This document shows positions 56,509 through 64,000 of a stretch of DNA of 64,000 nucleotides, in pieces. Location of the stretch: positions 3,098,483 to 3,162,482 of the forward strand of contig JAJEKV010000071.1 in NCBI GenBank assembly GCA_021234155.1, given 5' to 3'. The stretch comes from Isoetes taiwanensis (Eukaryota > Streptophyta > Lycopodiopsida > Isoetales > Isoetaceae). Numbering within the stretch: the stretch's first letter is position 1; every line of letters begins with the position of its first letter. The translations under genes and the position numbers were made by a program. The notes below the pieces were generated by a model. That model searched no databases and had not been told where the DNA came from. It worked only from the letters and a program-made list of their open reading frames with translations.

Positions 56509-56718
56509 TGAGTACCTTCGCCTGTTTGTGGAAGAAATTAGTTGGGACAACGATATCATTTTGAGCCCTTTCTCCCTACAGTCCTTTAGATCGGCTATCC
56601 CTCATTTTTTCCATACATGGTTGAGAAATTATATCGGTGGAGTTCTTCTTTATCTGGTATCTGGCGGGCTCTGGTGCCTCTACATATATGATGGAAGAGT
56701 CACATCTATTCCCTGTTG
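56502..56718 (+). pseudogene. Delta7-sterol-C5-desaturase, exon 1 fragment
   Basis: The frame reads EYLRLFVEEISW, then PHFFHTWLRNYIGG and YLVSGGLWCLYIY. These match the N-terminus and first membrane segment of plant STE1/DWF7-type C5-sterol desaturases, ER enzymes of sterol and brassinosteroid synthesis. A donor-like gtaag follows at 56,719. The expected start codon (56,502) is out of frame, because two extra bases (tt) follow its second codon. The histidine-box exons are absent downstream, so no enzyme can be made. Confidence 0.8.
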
Positions 56719-58298
56719 GTAAGAATTGAATACCATGTCTTGAAGATTTGCTTCACATTACTGCACATTACTATGCAGGTCTGAAGTTTTAACTGTAAAC
56801 GTAATTTGTTGTTGAAGCAATCTATCTAGATGGAGGCCATATAGGCATCTATTTTTGATTCTTACTTATTTGATACTTATTCTTTTTCTTTGATCTGATG
56901 CATAGTTTAAGAAGTAGATGGCTAGGTATATTTCCACGATTGGAGATGCATAATTTGGTGAACAGTTTTCTACTCTTCCACTTCCTGTTGTATTGTGTTA
57001 GATACTGACCCATAGCCAATAGCACAATAACTTTAAAACCTCTGGTAGATATCTCTCTGTTCTTACGTGTTCCAGCTTAGTGTCTGCAGATTGTTCTTAT
57101 GATGACTTCTAGATTAATGTAATAGGGAATATTTCAAGCTTAGTTGCATTTGCAAAAGCATAAATGATATTCCAAAGGATGTGGTTAGTGCTTTTCGACT
57201 TGCGGGCGTGTCAGTTTATTCATGCTATTTGTTTTTCTTGCACATGAAGGTAAATTCCTTTTCGCAAAAAGGATCTCTCTCGCTAAGTACTCAAAATGTT
57301 GCATGGATACCTGTATCCGCCGATGGTAGTGAGAAACATGGTAAATCTCTAACTTCCTTAATGTTTCAGATCCTACATGTTTTGCCTGGGATCCGAACTC
57401 CAAAGGAGGAATTGGAGAGACAATATCCTCAGCCATGGAGGTATTTATGACTGCATGTCTTTGCAAATTTGATGCTATTTGAAGAACAAGCAGCCAATTA
57501 TTTGTTCTTTGCATTTTCCAGGTATAGCAGAACAACACAATCTCTTAACAATAAGAGGTAATTATTATATTAGCCCCCGTAGATGATGAGCTCATGCTGC
57601 CACTGTTGAAGACCATGATGTGGATGTTTTTTTGCCATTGTTTTGTATTCAGTTTTCTAATTCCTTGCGGTAGTTCTATTCTTCCATTTTTGCTGCTTCT
57701 ATTCTTTTATTGGTATCTCTGCTCTGGATTTTCTCATTCAACTCCAGCTATATTGGCTTCTTAGTCTATTTGTGAGCCTGCAGAAGAGCTTGAGCATACG
57801 AGGTCAGTGTCAAGGTTCTCTTAGAATAATATTCTTATTAGATATTTACATCCAGGATTTCATTTGGGATTTTTGTGTTATAATGGTCCTGTTGTAAACA
57901 AGTACAACAATAAGCGCGGCTGTTTGAAGTTAAGTTATGAATAAATCCATCTGTAATTGCGCTCCTTGCAGAAACTTTTGAAGACATAACCTTATTGCCC
58001 TGGTACATTTTCCTTTGCTTGCTTCCTCAAAAATTAAGTTCTTGAGGTTCTTAGAGTTATAAATGTGTTGTATTCTCTAGAATTTGCAAGCTGCAAGTCA
58101 ATGAAGCTTATAAGGTGGGTGATGTTGCTTCTGATTTGTAGCCCAGATGTTTAAACTTGATTCTAATAAGCATAATTTCAGTTACATGCAATTATGTTGA
58201 TTTGGTTGTGATTATTCTAGGAAGTAGTTAACTGCACAAATTTAGTTGAGATGCATGGTCATGATGGACTGATAATAGTTTTGTTGGTGTGCATGCAG
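56719..58298. other. No recognisable exon
   Basis: 1.6 kb between the two gene fragments. A frame at 57,181-57,450 looks partly protein-like (PGIRTPKEELERQYPQPW near its end), but I cannot assign it. It may be another captured exon. No desaturase or PMT exon was found. Confidence 0.4.
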
Positions 58299-58813
58299 TA
58301 GCAATCTTTTGTCTTTGAAGGATAGCCCAAAATGCGGAGCTCCATGCAACAAGCATCCAAATTAAGGCCAATATTCGTGATGGTGGGACATACCACAATT
58401 GGTGTGAAGCTTTTTCAACGTACCCTAGGACATATGACCTTATCCATGCAGATGGCATTTTCAGCATGTACCAGGATAGGTAATTATCTTTGACTTGCCA
58501 TCTACATTTAAAATTAAACATCTTTTTAACATGATTGCTTCTTTGCTAACCTGAAACAATGTTTGGCTTCTGTAGATGCGATATAGTCAATATCCTACTT
58601 GAGATGGACCGTATCTTACGTCCTGAAGGAGCGGTGATAATTCGCGACGAAGTTGATGTGCTTAACAAAGTTACTCGAATTACCAACAGAATGAGATGGA
58701 CAAGCAGAATGGCTGACCATGAAAGTGGACCATTCAACCGCGAGAAAATTGTAGTAGCTGTGAAATCTTACTGGGTGGTTGAATTGCCTTCAAACTCATC
58801 TACTATCAGCTGA
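58299..58813 (+). pseudogene. PMT-type (DUF248) putative methyltransferase, last two exons
   Basis: From about 58,383 the frame reads [20 protein letters not shown] and then HADGIF, ending at donor gtaatt (58,480). After a 96-bp GT-AG intron, the last exon (58,576-58,813) reads DIVNILLEMDRILRPEG, RDEVDVL and VAVKSYWV, then stops. This is the C-terminus of the plant Golgi family related to QUA2/TSD2, linked to pectin. Upstream of GTYHNW the expected residues are missing, although an acceptor-like cag lies at 58,296-58,298. The SAM-binding part is absent throughout the window. It is a fragment, and could end a chimeric transcript. Confidence 0.85.
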
Positions 58814-61800
58814 TTTGCATAGAGGGAGGATACCAGCCTAGGTTCAAGGTCATGCCATATCATATCATATGTTGCAACCAGCTTCTAGGCAAATTTTGCT
58901 TCCCTCTCTATTTGTATTCTATTATATTTAAGAAGATGACTGGTAGCAGTCTACCATATGTTAGGCAATTAAAACTGAATTCTTTCTTAAAGGCCACTCA
59001 TGGAAATCATACCCCTCTGGCATGCCAATGTCAGTATTATAGGCATGTTCAGATTCTAGCCTGCTCATAATTGTTCATGGGATGCTTATAAAAGCAAAGG
59101 CAAAGCAAAGCATCCTAATAAAATATATGGCAAGTAGAATGTAAGTTTGCCATCATTGGCAATAGTTGTGGTTCATAAACGTCCTAAGGCACAGCTTTGC
59201 AGAATGTAAAATTTATTGAAGCGTCTTATAAAATTCTTGGCTTGGCATGTGATTTCAAATACAGAATTGAAATGGCCCATTAAATGTATCAGGTGATAAG
59301 ATAGTAAAAAGTGTATTCAACCAACCCTGACAAGTTTCACTGGCCCATATCCAAGGCAAGCATATAGCGCTTTCCCTGTATATCAATTATCAAGTACGGG
59401 AGGGTGGCTGCCCCATCTGGGAGCTTCCATTATTTCAAAAACAAAACGACAGAGTGTGAATGTGGTCGCCCATATGGTACCTTCCATTATATTTCAAAAA
59501 CAAAACGAAACATATGGACAATATGGACACTTGGAGGCTTGGTCAATGTATTTTCAAATAATGCTACATATATGGACAATGTGAATGTGGAGATTTGAAC
59601 AAGATATTTAGAGATGGTAATGAGGAGGAATATATTGGTGCACGGCTTATCCCATATAGCATTAGCTTACCAACTTTTTGTTCGTCTTTTCTTTAGTATA
59701 TATATTGTATGAAGCTAGCATCTAATGGAGAAAATGTGGACTTGGTTTATGAGGTTCTTGATGGAGACTACTTGGAATACTTTTATGGCAATATTTCAAT
59801 CAATAATCAATATGCGTTTGCTCACAAGTCTCTACGTTGTAGGTGAACATGTTCCATGATCCAGACTTAGAGGATACAGTGCAAGATTTGACAAACATGT
59901 TGTCAACACACATTGTGAGGTAGTGCTTGATGATTTTAAAGAACTTCACGTCATGGGCATTGAATGTCACGTATATAGTTATGAGCACATCCAATAGTTT
60001 CTTCCTTTCTAAACGAATAGCCATATTGTTATTTAGTTGAACCGCGGGACTGAGAACATTAATTATGCAGACCTCATGCATTCTTGCAGGTTCATATACT
60101 GTATAGACTATAGCAAGAAGAGCCAAAGTTCTATTGAGTTCGTGACATATATGGGTATATTCGAAATAGAAGTGCAAGTTTAGTGCTAGCTTCAAGACTT
60201 GAAATCGGATGAGTTTGGACTTTACATAATATACAAGGCCAACACACTTTTCACTTTCATGAAATTTGTCTATGCATTAGACATTGGAAAAATATGATTT
60301 ACATGAATGACATTTCTCAATAGAAGTCAAAAATGGTGTATGCAAATACAAGGACTTGACAAAAGGTAGGCAACGGACTTAAAGCAGAATGGTTATACTA
60401 TTGATAGGTTTTTAAACAAGCTTCATATCAGTATGTATGCATAAAACACATTTCATGAAGTAGAACTTTGCTTGGAATCCAAATTTAGCTTCATTTTTTT
60501 GTTGCAGTTGTTTAGAGTTGCTCTCTGGCTGTGTTGTGCACTCGACTCTGTACTCTGTACAAAATTCTATACTTTGTAGTCTAGAAAGTTACATTATATT
60601 AACGAGTGGTCCATTAATTTTCCATTACTTTCTCAATAATAAATGCATCTACTATTATAACCCGACTTTTGCATTACCCCATGCAAACTTCATCTTTCAT
60701 GTAAATGTGGTTACTGCAAATGTTAGTGAAAAGTGTAGGGTTGATGACTTTTGCTGTAGCTCCCATAGGCTTGCAGGCTTAATGTAGGGTTGACAACATT
60801 TTTTACATTTCACCATTGTTCAACATACATTGGCTACACAATGCTCATCTTATGACTCTTCACCGATGCGAAATGGATGGGCTCTATTCATCTATATGCA
60901 CTATTCTCTAAATAAAAAAATAAATAGAGATGTCTTTTGATTGTGAAGGATGCATATCCATCTTTTGTGCAATGGACATCTGTGTATGACAGCCATGTAT
61001 TATGACAGCTATTCCATGGTTCAAAGGGATATCTTATACCGCTTGAATTATGTCAAATATTAATGGGCGTCATTAGCAAATTCAAATTCAATATGTAACA
61101 CGATGGGCGAACAATGAAGCAACATTTTCTACCATACAATGCCCATATCGGTTTCAATAAACAATTCAGGGTAGTCCATTCGTCTTATGAAATGGAGTAT
61201 CCTCCTTTCTCAGAAAGTGAGTCCAACTTGATAACTATATAGACAGAGCCTGTACGTACTCAATTTATTACTGTTGCACCCATGGAAATACAAAACTAGG
61301 AAATGTCTATTCCATAAGAAACATAGAATCAGAAAGATTCTAAGACAAGTCTGACGATTGCATAATATTTTTTATCTGCTTTATCAGAAGTTTTGAGTAA
61401 CTAAATGGTATCTCCTCTGCCTTTGAGGGTGCAACATATGCGAGATGCTTAATATATAGCTAGAGTGTGGACAGAAACCATTATGTAAGCTTTTTGTTTT
61501 ACATTCAAATGACAGTCTTTTTTTTTTCGTAACAACATCCTTTTTCTGCTTATTGTTGACATTGGTATTTGTGCTTATCATAACACTCACCAAAGGAGTT
61601 TCAGACAATGAAACATGGCACCGACCATCTCAAGCTCGACAAGTCTATTCAAGATATATTTTGATCATATTGTAGAGCATGTCATTATGCATGTCATTAT
61701 GCAATTTATAAAATACTGAGCACTTGGTATATGCTTCTATGTTTTATATGGTTTGCTCAGAATAATTTTTTGCAGAATGCATGGTAAGCAAGTTCATATT

Positions 61801-62728
61801 ATGCTTTGGGAAAATCTCATCAATTAAGTAAGTTTACATGAATCTTTTTATTAATCTTTTTATTAATCTTTTATTTAATCTTTTTATTAATCTTTTTTTT
61901 TAATCTTTTTTTTTAGTAAGTTTACTATTCTATTCTATTTTAAGGTTGGTAAAATGGCATAATATCACCTCTCTTTAGTATTTTCCATGTCATTATGCAA
62001 TTGATAATATTGAAAACATCATAATAACCTTGACGTAGTTTGCTATATGGAAAAGCCTTCTCAATTAGTATGTTGGTTTTGTAAACACATGCTGAAGCGT
62101 GGCCAAGATTTCGAAATGTTCTATTAATATGTAAAAAGGCATAGACATATTTATTACTGCTAAGTTGAAAAGCAACACAACCTTTTATTGGTTGGAAGTC
62201 CATAGGTTAGGAATGCGACATGGAAATTTCCTTTTGCTACAATAGAACAGTTTGAGCCATGAATTCAAATGGAGGATGTGGGAATAATTGTTGGGCATTG
62301 AACTTAAAAGCTTCCCATATTAGTTGCTCAAAAAACAAAACTCGGTAATACTTATTTATAGTTTCTAGGTTAGGTAGTCTATAAGTCTGACCTAGCATAC
62401 AAACCAGAGGTATGCCAAAGCCCTAATGTATATGCACTCAACTCTTTTGTTGAAACTAACCACGTGTTCAATCATAAGGGCATAGATGCACTTGAAAGAT
62501 GGCACATTACATGGTTGGGATAAGAACACTTTAGAAGTTTATGGGGGTTCTTGGAAGACCTCATGATACGGACACACACTTTAAGCACATCTCAAAAGAC
62601 CTGGCATCCATAACTTTGAATTGGATAGATTTCATGGGACTTATCTGATACATATTACAAAGTAAGACATAAGCCATATTGTCTGTTCTAGCCAACAATG
62701 AAACAAGCACCACTTCAAGTGGTTACTA
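58814..62728. other. Long non-coding interior of the hAT-like element
   Basis: AT-rich, 3.9 kb. The 131-codon minus frame at 59,800-60,195 is the longest and has no recognisable motif. A 57-bp tandem repeat (ttccattat...caaaaacaaaacga at 59,425 and 59,482) and a tctttttattaa microsatellite (61,838-61,915) are present. Confidence 0.5.
61838..61915. repeat. AT-rich microsatellite
   Basis: Repeated aatctttttatt units, decaying into poly(T) runs. Confidence 0.85.
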
Positions 62729-62756
62729 AGCCCGGCAACGCCGGGCACCATAACTA
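62729..62756 (+). mobile_element. Helitron-type 3' terminus
   Basis: Perfect stem gcccggc / gccgggc around aac... (cccggcaacgccggg), spacer accataa, then ctag followed by t. This is the plant Helitron 3' end signature. It matches the minus-strand terminus at 28,938-28,970 in layout and partly in sequence (accgttactagt). The 5' end of the Helitron, if a full one exists, was not located; it would lie to the left within the hAT-like element. Confidence 0.65.
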
Positions 62757-62993
62757 GTTTACAATAATTTCAATGTCTTTGCCAAAATGCTTGGATTTTT
62801 TCAAATTACTATTGCGTGTTGGCTAATATTTGCCTTTCCATTTTGTGAAAGTTTAGCCAAAAGCAAGAAAGTGTGATGGAGAAAAACCATTTAGTTTAGC
62901 CAAGTGTTAGAAACTTCTAGCCCCATTTTGAAGGTAGTTTAGCTAAACCTATTTTGGCTACACTAAAATATAGGAGTAGTAATTTATTCCATG

Positions 62994-63075
62994 CTCTTCA
63001 AACCTCTGAAGTTCCTCCTCTGCTTGCTGCCTTTCTTGTGTCGGGTCGACGTCGATGATGTCTTGCCACCTTTAA
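62994..63075 (-). pseudogene. ORF I of the chromovirus, upstream part
   Basis: Minus-strand acidic frame (EEELQRFEE at its inner end), cut by the hAT-like element at 62,993. It ends to the right at a stop near 63,073, where unrelated repeat sequence begins. Confidence 0.6.
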
Positions 63076-63169
63076 ATGTGTGTTACACCTTCATCTTTAC
63101 CCACCTTTAAAAGTGCTTGGAACGTTTAATTAGAGCTACCTTTTTAAGTACTTAGATGTTATTTAAATG

Positions 63170-63280
63170 CTTAGATGTTGCGGAGCTGGCATTCGGTCAC
63201 ATTCTTCAGATGCTTCTCTTTGCTTCATTCGGGGCCGTAGGGAATTGACAGTAAAATGTCATAACTTGAATAAAGCTCTA
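63170..63280. repeat. Chimeric fragment of repeat family R
   Basis: 63,170-63,225 matches 25,139-25,205. From 63,225 (cattcggggccgtag) it matches 27,325-27,370 and 11,205-11,255. These two blocks are not adjacent in the other copies. Confidence 0.75.
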
Positions 63281-63510
63281 TGCAATTAATTTGAGAGATA
63301 TGACATGTTTTTGCAAGTGCAAAACTTAGTTCATACAATTTAAATAGGAGTTAAATATATTAAGCAATAGAACCAACTTATCATTCATAAAAAGATGGAA
63401 TATGTACAAAAACAAAATATAGATGCATAAGCCAATTTATAAATAATTACTTTAGTACATTGTGAAAAATAAAAAGACCAATTAGATGCTTAAACAAATA
63501 TACAGATAGT
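63281..63510. other. No recognisable gene
   Basis: AT-rich spacer. Nothing recognised. Confidence 0.4.
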
Positions 63511-64000
63511 ACATCTCTTTAAAATTGAATTGAATCAAATTGAAGTTTATCGTCCACTGAGACCATTCGACCTATGGGACTTAAACAAAAAAACAAAAGA
63601 ATTTGGCCTATTACTATCCAAGATTAAAAAACCCTCGCCCAGAAGAGTCTAGACGGAAAAACCTTAGCAGTTATAGGCTTGTTGAGTAAACTAGATATGA
63701 AAATAACATAGAAGTCATATTTAAACGAGTCATGATCAAAAGTCACATCATCCTAAACTTAAATTTTACTTTGCTTTCTTCGCGTGTACTTTTGGAATCT
63801 TATGTTCCCGTATGGATGTGATGTCTTTTCCCCTTGGTGGTGCATAGGACCAAAGAATACAACTTACTTTTTCTTTTCTTGGGGGATCGGAGGATGTAAC
63901 CCACTATTGCATCTTGGTCACCAATTGGGTAGCATGTATTCGGAACACGCTTAGCATGTTATTAATTGTCTGGCCTTTATCTATTTACTTATCTATCTGT
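63511..64000 (-). mobile_element. 5'-truncated relative of the GC-rich LINE
   Basis: From 63,547 the sequence (tttatcgtccactgagacca) matches the 3' UTR of the LINE at 46,318 onwards, in the same orientation, through aaaaaccttagcag near 63,665. It is preceded by attgaattgaatcaaattga, a pentamer-like tail of different sequence. Only the 3' UTR is in the window; the element runs off the edge or is truncated. Confidence 0.75.

Larger units (their letters stand above)
55623..62993. mobile_element. hAT-like non-autonomous element carrying host-gene fragments
   Basis: Flanked by the 8-bp direct repeat ctcttcaa, with inverted ends CATGGAATAAA on both sides. The 8-bp duplication and short ends starting CA..G fit the hAT superfamily. 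The element is 7,371 bp long, and no transposase was recognised. It contains a plus-strand sterol-C5-desaturase first exon (56,502-56,718), plus-strand C-terminal exons of a PMT-type protein (58,383-58,813) and a Helitron-type 3' terminus (62,729-62,756). It interrupts ORF I of the chromovirus. Confidence 0.75.
37566..63075 (-). mobile_element. Ty3/gypsy chromovirus, host of the nested insertions
   Basis: Domains on minus, from high to low coordinate: two or three unusual upstream ORFs, gag with a zinc knuckle, protease, RT, RNase H, integrase and chromodomain, purine tract, LTR. The element is split twice: at the protease by a DIRS/LINE nest (41,822-53,053) and in its first ORF by a hAT-like element (55,623-62,993). 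It is dead: RT lost a catalytic Asp, protease lost its Gly, the chromodomain has an in-frame stop, and several frameshifts occur. No 5' LTR was recognised. Confidence 0.85.

Noticed and set aside
1-64000. CRISPR arrays, bacterial operons, rRNA genes
   Set aside because: No spacer-repeat array, no ribosomal RNA signature and no prokaryotic gene organisation. The 57-bp minisatellite has no spacers.

Overview
The window is nuclear DNA from a land plant and consists almost entirely of mobile elements. Host-gene relics with plant hallmarks support this: an AT-hook/PPC (AHL) fragment, the last exons of a DUF248-type putative methyltransferase (PMT), the first exon of a delta7-sterol-C5-desaturase, and LTR retroelements primed by initiator tRNA-Met (tggtatcagagc). 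A DIRS-type tyrosine-recombinase retrotransposon and a GC-rich LINE with a coiled-coil ORF1 are uncommon in flowering plants. A gymnosperm, fern or lycophyte is therefore my best guess, but this is inference. No intact host gene was found.

Layout. 0-3.5 kb: a MITE, a coiled-coil exon and a decayed multi-exon gene. 3.56-9.70 kb: a complete, young, non-autonomous LTR retrotransposon (2.3-kb LTRs, TSD ggtat, no gag or pol), with a tRNA-like A/B-box pair in each LTR. 10.1-12.97 kb and 23.75-29.08 kb: diverged copies of one dispersed repeat family. One copy carries a 10.8-kb insertion (12,970-23,751) whose vacant site is visible in the sister copy at 28,220. That insertion has an odd inverted internal junction and contains an L1-type LINE. 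An AHL relic lies at 25.5-26.07 kb. 29.08-32 kb: partial LTR elements. 32.5-36.4 kb: a G-rich foldback, a 57-bp minisatellite, a second MITE of the same family and a LINE tail.

37-63 kb is one nest on the minus strand. The host is a Ty3/gypsy chromovirus (LTR edge at 37,566; chromodomain, integrase, RNase H, RT and protease at 38.2-41.8 kb; gag at 53.1-54.3 kb). It seems to carry extra upstream ORFs, joined in two places by ATGA stop-start overlaps. Its protease region is split by an 11.2-kb insertion (41,822-53,053, 16-bp duplication) made of a DIRS-like element. That element is itself split by a GC-rich LINE (about 46.28-51.72 kb). The chromovirus's first ORF is split by a 7.37-kb hAT-like element (55,623-62,993; 8-bp TSD, CATGGAATAAA ends) that carries fragments of two unrelated host genes and a Helitron-type 3' end. 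The last kilobase holds repeat fragments and a 5'-truncated relative of the GC-rich LINE.

Every reading frame here is either a transposon frame or a host-gene relic. The most informative signals are the insertion junctions, which let the order of events be read directly.
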